NCBI GenBank assembly: GCA_964402505.1
Contig: CAYOCP010000020.1
Span: 1-64,000, forward strand
Direction of reading: 5' to 3'
DNA from: SLRI01 sp964402505
GTDB taxonomy: Bacteria > Pseudomonadota > Alphaproteobacteria > Geminicoccales > Geminicoccaceae
Length of the DNA stretch: 64,000 nt
Shown here: positions 20,054 through 29,115 of the stretch, one piece after another
How positions within the stretch are numbered: position 1 is the first letter of the stretch
How the letters are laid out: the number at the start of each line of letters is the position of its first letter
Notes under the pieces: model-generated
The model's database searches: none
What the model was told of the DNA's origin: nothing
Seen by the model: the letters and a program-made list of their open reading frames with translations, nothing else
Program-made: the position numbers and the translations under genes

Positions 20054-21259
20054 ATGTTGAGAACGCTTCTCTTCGGCACCGCCTTGATGACCACGCTCGG
20101 TGCCGTCCCCGCCCTCGCCCTCGCCCAGAACATCGACCTGAAGCTCGGCGTCCTCAACGACCGCTCCGGCGTCTACGCGGATCTCGCGGGCGAGGGCTCG
20201 GTCGTGGCGGCGCGCATGGCCGTCGAGGACTTCGGGGCCGCCGACAAGGGCATCAATGTCGAGATCATCTCGGCGGATCACCAGAACAAGCCCGACATCG
20301 GCTCGAGCATTGCCCGCGAGTGGTACGAGCGGGACGGCGTCGACGCGATCCTGGACGTTCCGACCTCATCGGTGGCGCTGGCGGTGGCCGACATCACCGC
20401 GAAGATGGACAAGGTGTTCATCGATTCGGGCGCCGGGTCGACCGAGCTCACCGGTGCCCAGTGCAAGCCCACGACGATCCACTGGACCTACGACACCGCC
20501 GCCCTCGCCAACGGCACCGGCAAGGCGGTGACCGACGCGGGCGGCAAGAAGTGGTTCTTTCTCACCGCCGACTACGCCTTCGGCCATTCGCTCGAGGAGC
20601 AGACGGCCAAGGTGGTCGAGGCCAATGGCGGCGAGGTCGTCGGCACCGTCAACGTGCCCTTCCCGGCCACCGACTTCTCGTCCTTCCTGCTCCAGGCGCA
20701 GGGCAGCGGTGCCGACGTGATCGGCCTCGCCAATGCCGGCGGCGACACCGTCAATGCCATCAAGCAGGCCTCGGAGTTCGGCATCACCCAGGCGGGCCAG
20801 AAGCTGGCCGCACTTCTCATGTTCGTCACCGACGTGCACGCGCTCGGTGCCCAGACGGCGCAGGGGCTGTCGCTCACCGAGGCGTTCTACTGGGATCAGA
20901 ACGACGACACCCGCGAGTGGTCCAAGCGCTTCGAGGAGCGTCATGGCAGCAAGCCGACCATGGTGCAGGCCGGCGTCTACTCGGGCACCATGCACTACCT
21001 GCGCGCGGTCGAGGCGGTGGGCGGCAAGGACAGCAAGGCGGTGATCGCCAAGATGAAGGAGACGCCCTTCGACGATCCGCTCTTCGGCAAGGGCCATATC
21101 CGCGGCGACGGCAGGGCGATCCACGACATGTACCTCTTCGAGGTCAAGTCGCCCGACGAATCGACCGGCGAATGGGACCTCTACAAGCAAGTGGCGACCA
21201 TCTCCGGCGACGACGCCTTCCTGCCGATGCTCGACCAATGCGACTTCACCAAGAAATAG
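20054..21259 (+). CDS. livK: Branched-chain amino-acid type substrate-binding protein
   Basis: A 401-aa periplasmic binding protein of the LivJ/AmiC type I fold. The signal peptide covers about residues 1-24 and ends ALALAQ. The mature protein begins with IDLKLGVLNDRSGVYADLAG, the standard first strand and loop of the family. Length and position inside livGFKHM show that it feeds this importer. The ligand may be leucine/isoleucine/valine, but amides, urea or aromatic compounds are also bound by relatives, so the gene name is by context. Confidence 0.88.
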   Translation: MLRTLLFGTALMTTLGAVPALALAQNIDLKLGVLNDRSGVYADLAGEGSVVAARMAVEDFGAADKGINVEIISADHQNKPDIGSSIAREWYERDGVDAILDVPTSSVALAVADITAKMDKVFIDSGAGSTELTGAQCKPTTIHWTYDTAALANGTGKAVTDAGGKKWFFLTADYAFGHSLEEQTAKVVEANGGEVVGTVNVPFPATDFSSFLLQAQGSGADVIGLANAGGDTVNAIKQASEFGITQAGQKLAALLMFVTDVHALGAQTAQGLSLTEAFYWDQNDDTREWSKRFEERHGSKPTMVQAGVYSGTMHYLRAVEAVGGKDSKAVIAKMKETPFDDPLFGKGHIRGDGRAIHDMYLFEVKSPDESTGEWDLYKQVATISGDDAFLPMLDQCDFTKK

Positions 21260-21331
21260 GCTGAGAGCGCCCGCCGCGTCGGCATCCGCGCCGGCACGGC
21301 GGGCCGCCTTGAGGGAGACGAACGGAGCACC

Positions 21332-22219
21332 ATGCTCGCGTCACTCGGTATATCGCCGCAGGTGCTCCTGGGTCAGCTCCTGCTCGGCCTGATCAACGGC
21401 TCCTTCTACGCCGTGCTGTCGCTCGGCCTCGCCGTGATCTTCGGTCTGCTCAACATCATCAATTTCGCGCATGGCGCCCAGTACATGATGGGCGCCTTCG
21501 TCGCCTGGATGCTGCTCACCTATATCGGCATCGGCTATTGGCCGGCGCTGGTCCTGGCACCTCTGGTCATGGCGCTCGTCGGGATCGTGCTCGAGCGGAC
21601 GATGATCCGGCGGCTCTACCATCTCGACCATCTCTACGGCCTCCTTCTGACCTTCGGCATAGCGCTCATCATCCAGGGCCTGTTCCGCAATTATTACGGC
21701 ATCTCCGGCCTGCCCTACCGCATCCCGGAATCACTTTCGGGCGGCTACAACCTGGGCTTCATGTTCCTGCCGACCTATCGCGGCTGGGTCGTCGTCGCCT
21801 CGGTGATCGCCTGCGCCGGCACCTGGTTCATGATCGAGAGGACGCGGCTCGGCGCGTACTTGCGGGCCGCCACCGAGAACCCGACCCTGGTCGGCGCGTT
21901 CGGCATCAACGTGCCCCGGATGATCACCCTCACTTATGGCTTCGGCGTCGGGCTCGCCGGCTTCGCCGGGGTGCTGGCGGCACCGATCTACTCGGTCAAT
22001 CCCAACATGGGTGCCGATCTCATCATCACCGTCTTCGCCGTCGTGGTGATCGGCGGCATGGGCTCGATCCTGGGCGCCATCGTCACCGGCTACGGTCTCG
22101 GCGTGATCGAGGGATTGACCCGCGTCTTCTATCCGGAAGGCTCGGCCGTCGTGATCTTCGTCATCATGGCCATCGTGCTCCTGGTGCGCCCGGGCGGCCT
22201 TTTCGGGAGGGCGCCATGA
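21332..22219 (+). CDS. livH: Branched-chain amino-acid ABC transporter permease
   Basis: A 295-aa membrane permease with about eight helices and the LivH signatures GLINGSFYAVLSLGLAVIFG (residues 18-37) and INFAHGAQYMMGAF. The C-terminal AVVVIGGMGSILGAI motif interacts with the ATPases. It is in frame with the operon direction and overlaps livM by 4 bp (ATGA). Confidence 0.94.
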   Translation: MLASLGISPQVLLGQLLLGLINGSFYAVLSLGLAVIFGLLNIINFAHGAQYMMGAFVAWMLLTYIGIGYWPALVLAPLVMALVGIVLERTMIRRLYHLDHLYGLLLTFGIALIIQGLFRNYYGISGLPYRIPESLSGGYNLGFMFLPTYRGWVVVASVIACAGTWFMIERTRLGAYLRAATENPTLVGAFGINVPRMITLTYGFGVGLAGFAGVLAAPIYSVNPNMGADLIITVFAVVVIGGMGSILGAIVTGYGLGVIEGLTRVFYPEGSAVVIFVIMAIVLLVRPGGLFGRAP

Positions 22220-23193
22220 TCGCCATGGCCGACGGCAAGGCCGCGGCACCGAAGGCCCCGCCCGTGGGCATGCCGCTCCTGCACAAGGCGATCTTCCTGG
22301 TCCTGCTCCTGGGGCTTCTGGTCCTGCCCTATTTCGTCTATCCGGTCTTCGCGATGAACGTGATGTGCTTCGCGCTCTTCGCCGCCGCCTTCAACCTGCT
22401 GCTCGGCTTCGGCGGGCTTCTTTCCTTCGGCCACGCCGCCTTCTTCGGCAGTGCGAGCTACATCGCCGCCCACGCCGCCAAGGTGTGGGGCCTGACGCCG
22501 GAGCTCGCCGTCCTGAGCGGCACGGCGGCCGCCGCCGTGCTCGGCCTCGGCATCGGCGTGCTCGCGATCCGCCGGCAGGGCATCTACTTCGCCATGGTGA
22601 CCCTGGCCTTCGCGCAGATGGTCTATTTCATCGCGCTCCAGGCGGCGTTCACCGGCGGCGAGGACGGCATCCAGTCGGTGCCGAGAGGCGATCTCTTCGG
22701 CCTGATCCCGCTTCGCGACAACATCCCCCTCTACTGGTTCGTGCTGGTCGTGACGCTCGGCGGGATCCTCCTGATCCATCGCATCGTCCACTCGCCTTTC
22801 GGCCAGGTGCTGAAGGCGATCCGCGAGAACGAGCCCCGGGCGATCTCGCTCGGCTACGACGTCGACCGTTACAAGCTCCTCGTCTTCACCCTCTCGGCCA
22901 CGCTCTCCGGCCTCGCCGGCGCCACCAAGAGCCAGGTCTTCCAGCTCGCCTCGCTCACCGACGTGCACTGGATGATGTCCGGCGAGGTGGTGCTGATGAC
23001 GCTGATCGGCGGCATGGGCACGCTCTTCGGCCCCCTGGTCGGCGCCGCCCTGATCGTCACCATGCAGAACTACCTCGCCACCTTCGGCGCCTGGGTCACG
23101 GTCATCCAGGGCGTGATCTTCGTCCTCGGCGTCCTGCTCTTCCGCGAGGGCATCGTCGGCGTCATCGCCCGCTGGCTGAAGCGGCCGCTTTGA
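22216..23193 (+). CDS. livM: Branched-chain amino-acid ABC transporter permease
   Basis: A 325-aa second permease. LivM features include the AAFNLLLGFGGLLSFGHAAF motif (about residues 57-76), the GIYFAMVTLAFAQM segment and the GGMGTLFGPLVGA coupling motif near the end. The start ATG at 22216 overlaps the livH stop. The much longer frame open from 21538 is an artefact of high GC. It is the last liv gene; no clear terminator follows. Confidence 0.94.
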   Translation: MIAMADGKAAAPKAPPVGMPLLHKAIFLVLLLGLLVLPYFVYPVFAMNVMCFALFAAAFNLLLGFGGLLSFGHAAFFGSASYIAAHAAKVWGLTPELAVLSGTAAAAVLGLGIGVLAIRRQGIYFAMVTLAFAQMVYFIALQAAFTGGEDGIQSVPRGDLFGLIPLRDNIPLYWFVLVVTLGGILLIHRIVHSPFGQVLKAIRENEPRAISLGYDVDRYKLLVFTLSATLSGLAGATKSQVFQLASLTDVHWMMSGEVVLMTLIGGMGTLFGPLVGAALIVTMQNYLATFGAWVTVIQGVIFVLGVLLFREGIVGVIARWLKRPL

Positions 23194-23222
23194 GAACCAG
23201 CAGGTATCGTTCGATTCGGACG

Positions 23223-23246
23223 ATTGATCGGAACGAAACAATCAAT
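23223..23246. promoter_or_regulatory. Inverted repeat ATTGAT-N12-ATCAAT upstream of yeiH
   Basis: A dyad with exact 6-bp arms lies about 55 bp before the yeiH start, in an AT-richer pocket. LysR-type regulators bind interrupted dyads near T-N11-A, and a LysR gene lies in the same unit, so this is a candidate operator. No -35/-10 pair stands out. Confidence 0.35.
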
Positions 23247-23299
23247 TGGATCGATCCGATGGCAGCGCCTATCTGCACCCTTGAAAGATCTTCGAGGAA

Positions 23300-24358
23300 T
23301 TGCAGATGGCACACGTTCAAGCTCGGCCTCTCCTGGATTGCGGCAGCGCCCGGACATGGCTCGAATCCGCTCCGGGCCGCGTCCTGCCCGGCCTCGGCCT
23401 CGCCACCCTGATCGCGACGCTGGCGTTCGCGCTGCGCGAGATTCCGGGTGTCGGCCTGGTCAGCCCGCTCATCCTCGCCATCCTGATCGGCATGGCGTTC
23501 CACAACCTCGTCGGCACGCCCGCCATGGCGAAGCCCGGCGTCTCCTTCAGCCTGAAGCGGGTGCTGCGGGCCGGCATCGTGCTTCTGGGCCTGCAGCTCG
23601 CGGCCCAGCAGGTGATCGCGGTGGGCGGCCTCGGCGTGGCGCTGATCATCGCGGCCCTTCTCGCCACCTTCGCCTTCACCACCTGGCTCGGGCGCGTGCT
23701 GCATGTCGATGCGAAGCTCACGCAGCTGATCGCGGTCGGAAGCTCGATCTGCGGTGCCTCGGCCGTGATCGCCACCAACACCGTGACCCGGGCGCGCGAC
23801 GAGGACGTCGCCTACGCGGTCGCCTGCGTCACCATCTTCGGCTCGCTCTCGATGATGGCGATGCCGCTGGTCGGCGGGCTCCTGGACATGGGGCCGCACG
23901 CCTTCGGCCTCTGGACCGGGGCCTCGATCCACGAGGTGGCGCAGGTCGTCGCCGCCGCCTATGCGCGCGGGCAGGAGGCCGGGGAGTTCGGCACCATCGC
24001 CAAGCTGACCCGGGTGATGATGCTCGCACCCATGGTGCTGATGCTGGGCGTCGCCGCCGCCCGCCGGCTGCGCCGCCAGGGCGGGGAGGCCGGCCATGCG
24101 GCACCCCCGGTCCCGTGGTTCGTCCTCGGCTTCGTCGCCATGGTCGGCATCGCCAGCACCGGCCTCGTGCCCGAGGCGGTCACCCCGGTCACCACCGGCA
24201 CCACGCAGTTCCTCCTGGCGATAGCGCTCGCCGCGATGGGGCTGGAGACGGACATGCGCAAGCTCGTCGCCGAGGGCATCCGCCCGGCCCTGCTCGGTGC
24301 CGGCTCCTGGGTCTTCATCTCGCTCTTCAGCCTCGGCCTGGTCCTTCTTCTGGCATGA
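23300..24358 (+). CDS. yeiH: YeiH-family putative sulfate/sulfite exporter (UPF0324)
   Basis: A 352-aa inner-membrane protein with about ten helices. YeiH-family landmarks are VSPLILAILIGMAFHN, GVSFSLKRVLRAGIVLLGLQL and VGSSICGASAVIATNTV, and ASIHEVAQVVAAAYARG is a hallmark of the family. The role is proposed as export of sulfate or sulfite, mostly from linkage with CysL/YeiE-like regulators. The gene overlaps the following LysR gene by 4 bp, which supports a joint function. Confidence 0.9.
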   Translation: MQMAHVQARPLLDCGSARTWLESAPGRVLPGLGLATLIATLAFALREIPGVGLVSPLILAILIGMAFHNLVGTPAMAKPGVSFSLKRVLRAGIVLLGLQLAAQQVIAVGGLGVALIIAALLATFAFTTWLGRVLHVDAKLTQLIAVGSSICGASAVIATNTVTRARDEDVAYAVACVTIFGSLSMMAMPLVGGLLDMGPHAFGLWTGASIHEVAQVVAAAYARGQEAGEFGTIAKLTRVMMLAPMVLMLGVAAARRLRRQGGEAGHAAPPVPWFVLGFVAMVGIASTGLVPEAVTPVTTGTTQFLLAIALAAMGLETDMRKLVAEGIRPALLGAGSWVFISLFSLGLVLLLA

Positions 24359-25248
24359 CGCTGGATCAGCTCCGCGTCTTCGTCGCCGTCGCCGAGCGTG
24401 AGCACGTCACGCAGGCGGCGGCGCATCTCAATCTGACGCAGAGTGCCGTCAGCGCCGCCATCGCGGCGCTCGAGGAGCGTCACGCCGTCCGCCTGTTCGA
24501 CCGGGTCGGGCGGCGCATCGTCTTGACCGATGCCGGGCGGCTCTTTCTGGACGAGGCTCGGGCCGTGCTGGCACGGGCCGAGCAGGCCGAGCGGCTCCTT
24601 GGCGACCTGGCCGGCCTGAAGCGCGGCACGCTCCGCCTCGCCGCGAGCCAGACGGTGGCGAGCTACTGGCTGCCGCCGCTCATGCAGGCCTTTCGCGCCG
24701 CTTATCCGGGCTTCGTCTTGGAGCTCGCCACCGGCAACACGAGCGAGGTGGCGCGGATGGTGCACGAGGCCACCGTCGATCTCGGCTTCGTCGAGGGCGG
24801 AATCGACGATCCGGCCCTTGCCGTGGAGAGCCTTTCCGGCGACCGCCTCGCGCTGGTGGTGGCGCCGAGCCACGCCTGGGCGAGCCGCCCGCCGGCCGGC
24901 CCGGCGGACCTGAAGGCGAGCCCCTGGGTGCTGCGCGAGCCCGGATCGGGCACCCGCGCCGTCGCGGCGGCAGCGCTCGCCCGCCACGGCCTCGCCCTCG
25001 CCGATATCGAGATCGGACTGGAATTGCCGTCCAACGAGGCGGTGCGCCTCGCGGTCGAGGCCGGAGCCGGCGCCACCATCCTCTCGACGCTGGTGGTGGC
25101 GCTGGCGCTCGAGGCCGGCCGTCTGGCCCGCGTGCCCTTCGACCTGCCACCGCGCCGCTTCCACGTGCTGCGCCACAAGGAACGCCACCCGTCCCTGGCC
25201 GAGCGCACCTTCCTCGACCTCGCCCGGGCAGGGCCACCGGTCGTCTGA
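24355..25248 (+). CDS. LysR family regulator (YeiE/CysL-like)
   Basis: A 297-aa LysR-type regulator. The N-terminal winged helix-turn-helix spans residues 1-60 (MTLDQLRVFVAVAE, then TQAAAHLNLTQSAVSAAIAALE), and a periplasmic-binding-protein-like effector domain follows from about 90. It overlaps yeiH (ATGA), unlike E. coli, where yeiE is divergent from yeiH. It most likely senses a sulfur compound and controls the exporter. The inverted repeat at 23223-23246 is a candidate site. Confidence 0.9.
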   Translation: MTLDQLRVFVAVAEREHVTQAAAHLNLTQSAVSAAIAALEERHAVRLFDRVGRRIVLTDAGRLFLDEARAVLARAEQAERLLGDLAGLKRGTLRLAASQTVASYWLPPLMQAFRAAYPGFVLELATGNTSEVARMVHEATVDLGFVEGGIDDPALAVESLSGDRLALVVAPSHAWASRPPAGPADLKASPWVLREPGSGTRAVAAAALARHGLALADIEIGLELPSNEAVRLAVEAGAGATILSTLVVALALEAGRLARVPFDLPPRRFHVLRHKERHPSLAERTFLDLARAGPPVV

Positions 25249-25429
25249 CGGCGCAGAGTGCGTGATTCGTGGCTCGACGGCCGTCGGGTGCCGGCCGGGG
25301 AGCTCGACGGGACCCGCTTCGTCTCGCGGACGACGGGTCTTCGCGCGATCCGCTCGAAACCTCGTTGCCAGCGGACAGCAAACGCCGATAAATGGGAGGG
25401 CCGCATAGCTGATACAATCAAGGATTGAT

Positions 25430-26281
25430 ATGCGCGGACCAGCGATTCTCGAACGGACCATGTCGGTCCCGACGCCTAAAGGGGCGAATGGCAAAGCTCG
25501 CCCGTGGCAGTACCATCCTCGCAGCGACCACCACTCGAAGGTCGCGTGCTGGGGGGTGATCCTCGATCTGCTGCAGGATTGCCCGCTGCTGCGCGAGCAC
25601 CTGAGCGATGGCAAGGTCGGCTTCGGCATCAACCACGAATTGGTCGACTTTCGCAACAATCGGAAAAAGGCGTTGGATCTGGTCGTCTGCTCGCCCGGAA
25701 GCGGGCGGGTGAAGCGCCCTGCGGACTTGCGGTCGCTGGCCAAATCGTGGCATATCGTGCTGAGCGACGACGATCGAGAGCGTCTTCGAGCGCTTCCCGA
25801 TCTGCCCGTCGTGGCGGTCGGCAACGTGCTCGTCGCCCTCGAGGTCAAGGCGTGCATGACCGAGTTCGCGAAGGCCGGGCCACGTCTGCACGACGAGTTG
25901 AACTCGAGCCATCTGATCGTTCACGCGGCCAGCAACGAGGCGATCGCCGTCGGCCTCGTCATCCTGAACCTCGCCCGGCGCTTCAAGAGCCCGAGCCGCA
26001 ATCCGGGGGCCGACGACGCCACGGTGTGGAATTCCCACAAGCAGCCTCGCGACGCTGGATTGGTGATCCGCAAGCTCGTCGATCTGCCGCGCCGACCGAA
26101 TACGAGCGAGGTGGGGTACGACGCGTTCGGCGTCATCGGGATCGATTGCGAGAACGACGGTGCGGCACCCGTGCGGCTGGTCGCGGAGCAGCCCTCACCG
26201 CAGCCGGGTGATCTCCTGCACTACGACACGATGATCCACCGGATTTCCGGCCTCTATGCCAGCCGATTCGCCAATCGATAG
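25430..26281 (+). CDS. Putative type II restriction endonuclease
   Basis: A 283-aa protein with no family I recognise. The context (convergent vsr and a C5-cytosine methyltransferase) and a candidate PD-(D/E)xK centre point to a restriction endonuclease. Around residues 83-85 there is a LDLVV strand with an acidic residue, and around 125-135 LVALEVKACMTEFAK supplies the ExK element. Sequence after it (PRLHDELNSSH) resembles the region following the catalytic core in several REase families. The ATG at 25430 has an AAGGA site 5 bp upstream. Its 3' end overlaps vsr by 87 bp tail to tail. Specificity cannot be predicted. Confidence 0.6.
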   Translation: MRGPAILERTMSVPTPKGANGKARPWQYHPRSDHHSKVACWGVILDLLQDCPLLREHLSDGKVGFGINHELVDFRNNRKKALDLVVCSPGSGRVKRPADLRSLAKSWHIVLSDDDRERLRALPDLPVVAVGNVLVALEVKACMTEFAKAGPRLHDELNSSHLIVHAASNEAIAVGLVILNLARRFKSPSRNPGADDATVWNSHKQPRDAGLVIRKLVDLPRRPNTSEVGYDAFGVIGIDCENDGAAPVRLVAEQPSPQPGDLLHYDTMIHRISGLYASRFANR

Positions 26282-26680
26282 CTTCGCGAGCCGACCGCGC
26301 GCCCTCTCGGCCTGCGCCTCGCATTCCCAGATCAGCACGACACGAAAGCCCGCTCGCCGCAGGGCTCTGATCTTCGTCGCATCGCGCCGGCGGTTGGCTT
26401 CGAACTTCTCGATCCAGAACTCACGATTGCGCTTCGGAATCGTGGCGCGCGGGCAGTTCGTGTGATGGTGCCAGTAGCAGCCGTTGACGAAGATCGCCCA
26501 GCCGCGGCGCCGATTGGCGAAGTCGGGCGAGCCGGCGAGACCCTTGACGTTCCGCCGATAGGGGATGCCGAGTTCGCGCAGGGCCCGGGCGACTCGCTCC
26601 TCGGCGTCCGTGCCCCGCTGCCGCACCCTCTGCATCAAGGCGCGCCGTCCCGGGTCCGTCGGCAGTTGGATGCGCGGCAA
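26195..26680 (-). CDS. vsr: Very short patch repair endonuclease
   Basis: A 161-aa Vsr protein, which nicks DNA 5' of the T in T:G mismatches that arise by deamination of 5-methylcytosine. The conserved catalytic aspartate is in GSPDF (D53), followed by FVNGCYWHHHTNCP (about 64-77), which holds catalytic and zinc-binding residues, and NREFWIEKFEANRRRD. The start is TTG, 3 bp after the methyltransferase stop, with no better ATG upstream; this suggests translational coupling. It overlaps the endonuclease gene by 87 bp in the opposite direction. Confidence 0.93.
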   Translation of the reverse strand: MPRIQLPTDPGRRALMQRVRQRGTDAEERVARALRELGIPYRRNVKGLAGSPDFANRRRGWAIFVNGCYWHHHTNCPRATIPKRNREFWIEKFEANRRRDATKIRALRRAGFRVVLIWECEAQAERARGRLAKLSIGESAGIEAGNPVDHRVVVQEITRLR

Positions 26681-26683
26681 AGC

Positions 26684-27874
26684 TCAACTGCCGACGAGCG
26701 CCAGCTCGGCCGCCCCGCGTGTCCCGGTCTCCGCTTCCGGCGGATTCTGCAAGGTCGCCAGATGACGTTCGAGCCGGTCGAGGAAGCCGGGCTCGAACCG
26801 CAACCGGCTGGCCCGCGCGCGGGAGAGGAAGCCGGAGGTCGCGCGTACCGACAAGGGCTTGCCGGGAAAGAGCAGGAATTCCGCCAGCGGCGGGCGCGGC
26901 CGCCAGACGGGATGAGCGCCGATCTCGACGGCGGTGCGACGGCGACCGTCGGAGCGCGCGGCACGGGGCCACGTGCCAGAGGTGAGCTCGCCCCGGTCGC
27001 GCGCCCGCTCGTAGCGGCCCGGCCAGCGCAGCCGCTCGCCGATCCACTCGGCCACGGGCACACTGACCGCATTGCCGATCAACGACCAGCGCAACGTGCC
27101 CTTTCCGGCACCGACTGCCGGCCGGGTCCAGTCGCACTCGAAGCCCTGCAGTCGCTCGGCGTCGCGGATATCGGGCTGGATCACACGGCCGTCTGGCAGA
27201 AGGATCGCCGGCGGTGACGGGATGCCGATGGTCGAACCGTTCTTCAGGGTCGGCACGGCATCGCGTGCCCAGCCGAGGCCGCGCGTACCTTCGGTCCAGT
27301 AGAAGCCGTGCGCGTGGGTCGCGAGCGTGGTCGAAACGACCGGTGGCTCGACTTCATCGTGCAGAAGAATGTCGGCCGGATCGGCGACCAGGCTGGCGAG
27401 GAAGTAGACCCGCTCGCGCCGCTGCGGCAGGAAGGCTAGCGAGTTCACCAGACGGTAGGCCCAGCGATAGCCGCGCGCCTCGAAGGCCTGCACCAGACGC
27501 TCCATGGCCCGACCGGAATCGAGATGCAGCATGAAGGAGACATTCTCCAGCAGCACCCAGGGCACGCGCGTATCGTCCAGCAGCCGGAACACGTGATCGA
27601 CGAGGCCGGACCGGGAACCGGCGATACCCGTCGTCCGCCCCGCCTGGCTGAGGTCCTGGCAAGGGAAGCCGGCCGTGACGAGATCGGTGTCGTCCGGCAG
27701 CGCCGGCAACATCGTGACGTCGGGATGATTGGGAACGCCAGAAAAACGCCGGGCGAGCACCGCCTGTGCCGGCGCCCAGCTCTCGCACGTCAGGATGGTC
27801 TCGTGCCCCGCCGAATCGAGGCCGAATTCGAGACCTCCGATACCGGCGAAAAGCCCGGCAATCTTCATCGACAC
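26684..27874 (-). CDS. DNA (cytosine-5-)-methyltransferase
   Basis: A 396-aa C5-cytosine methyltransferase. Motif I is LFAGIGGLEFG (8-18), motif IV GFPCQDLSQ has the catalytic C72, motif VI is ENV (110-112), motif VIII is QRRERVY (151-157), and motifs IX/X are RLQGFE and LIGNAVSVPVA. The target-recognition region between about 160 and 235 is short. A C-terminal extension of about 110 residues after motif X is unusual for small M.HpaII-type enzymes and may contribute to recognition. It pairs with vsr and the divergently facing endonuclease as a type II system. Confidence 0.95.
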   Translation of the reverse strand: MSMKIAGLFAGIGGLEFGLDSAGHETILTCESWAPAQAVLARRFSGVPNHPDVTMLPALPDDTDLVTAGFPCQDLSQAGRTTGIAGSRSGLVDHVFRLLDDTRVPWVLLENVSFMLHLDSGRAMERLVQAFEARGYRWAYRLVNSLAFLPQRRERVYFLASLVADPADILLHDEVEPPVVSTTLATHAHGFYWTEGTRGLGWARDAVPTLKNGSTIGIPSPPAILLPDGRVIQPDIRDAERLQGFECDWTRPAVGAGKGTLRWSLIGNAVSVPVAEWIGERLRWPGRYERARDRGELTSGTWPRAARSDGRRRTAVEIGAHPVWRPRPPLAEFLLFPGKPLSVRATSGFLSRARASRLRFEPGFLDRLERHLATLQNPPEAETGTRGAAELALVGS

Positions 27875-27946
27875 CCTCGAGTTGTTGGGTCCAGCTTGCC
27901 GATCTGTCGCAAGATGTGCAAGCCCGACTGGGCCGGACCGGCCCCC

Positions 27947-28945
27947 CTACGCCTCGACCTTCTCCGCGCGGCCGCTGGCGAGGGAGCGGTAGGCGGCGTT
28001 GGCGAGGAGGAGGGCTCTTCTGCCGTCCTCGAAGTCGACGGGCATGGGGCGACCCGCCTCGACGGCCTCGATGAAGGCCTGGATCTCGGCGTTGTAGGCT
28101 TCCTGGTAGCGCTCGATGAAGAAGTAGAGAACGGGTGCCTTCTGCTCGGTGGCGGCCTCGTCCCAGCGCTCGAGGGTGTTGGGGCGGCGGTTCTCGGCCT
28201 TGAGCATGCCGGTCTCGCCGATCGCCTCGATCCGCTGGTCGTAGCCGTAGACCGCACGGCGGTAGTTGTTGATGCAGCACTGCCGGCCGGAGGCGGTCTC
28301 CATGATGATCATGGCGGTGTCGTGATCGTTCAGCTCCTTCACCTCCTCGGCGATGAGCGCCTGGGCGAAGCAGGCGACCTTGACCGGCTCCTCCCCCAGA
28401 AGGTAGCGGGAGAGGTCGAAGTCGTGGATGGTCATGTCGCGGAGCAGGCCGCCCGCGACCTGCATGTAGGCGACGGGCGGCACCTCGGGGTCGCGGCTGG
28501 TGATGACGACCTGCCGAAGGTCGCCGATCTCGCCCTTGCGGATGGCGTCGTGGACCGCCTTGAAGGAGGGGTCGAAACGGCGGTTGAAGCCGATCATGAC
28601 CCTGGGCTCGCGTCCCTCGATGCGCCGCCAGCAATCGTCGACGCGGTTGATGTCGAGGTCGATGGGCTTCTCGCAGAGCACGGCCTTGCCGGCCTCGACC
28701 GAGGCCTCGATCAGCTCGATATGGGTGTCGGTCGAGGAGGCGATCAGGACGGCGTCGACGGTGCGGTCGGCGAGGGCCTGGCCGATGTCGCTCGCGACCT
28801 TCGCACCGTGCCGGGCCGCGCAGGCTTTCGCGGCGTCGCTCTGGACATCGTAGACATAGGCGAGCTCGGCCTTCGGGTGGCGGACGAGGTTCTCGGCATG
28901 CATCCGGCCGATGCGGCCGGCACCGAAGAGCGCGAAGCGCAGCAT
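27947..28945 (-). CDS. iolG: myo-inositol 2-dehydrogenase
   Basis: A 332-aa Gfo/Idh/MocA family dehydrogenase that oxidises myo-inositol to scyllo-inosose with NAD. The Rossmann motif FGAGRIGRMHAENL (about 5-18) is followed by the catalytic CEKPIDLD (K near 95) and the DMTIHDFDLSRYLLG segment with the conserved D-x3-H. The start at 28945 removes a 30-residue upstream extension and has a good ribosome-binding site. It is divergent from iolD, with a possible IolR site in between. Confidence 0.92.
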   Translation of the reverse strand: MLRFALFGAGRIGRMHAENLVRHPKAELAYVYDVQSDAAKACAARHGAKVASDIGQALADRTVDAVLIASSTDTHIELIEASVEAGKAVLCEKPIDLDINRVDDCWRRIEGREPRVMIGFNRRFDPSFKAVHDAIRKGEIGDLRQVVITSRDPEVPPVAYMQVAGGLLRDMTIHDFDLSRYLLGEEPVKVACFAQALIAEEVKELNDHDTAMIIMETASGRQCCINNYRRAVYGYDQRIEAIGETGMLKAENRRPNTLERWDEAATEQKAPVLYFFIERYQEAYNAEIQAFIEAVEAGRPMPVDFEDGRRALLLANAAYRSLASGRAEKVEA

Positions 28946-29019
28946 GATGATCTTTCCCCCTAGCCTGCCGGGACTTGCCTCGCTCGATTGGATAGTTTGT
29001 TCTGCCGGTGAGCGCAAAT

Positions 29020-29033
29020 GGAACGTGCGTTTC
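29020..29033. promoter_or_regulatory. Putative IolR-type operator GGAA-N6-TTTC
   Basis: In the roughly 170-bp iolG-iolD intergenic region, GGAA (29020-29023) and TTTC (29030-29033) are 6 bp apart. Rhizobial IolR is reported to recognise GGAA-N6-TTCC, so this is one base off. No iolR gene is in the window. Confidence 0.35.
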
Positions 29034-29115
29034 ATTACGGCTTCACGACGCCTCCCCGGGCTGCTAGACCATGGACGCCGCGCGGGCGGCCCGAAAACTC
29101 TGGGGGAGAGATGCG

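Noticed and set aside
26684..27874. Dcm orthologue with CCWGG specificity because of the linked vsr
   Set aside because: The recognition domain is short and not recognisably Dcm-like, and Vsr proteins accompany methyltransferases of several specificities.
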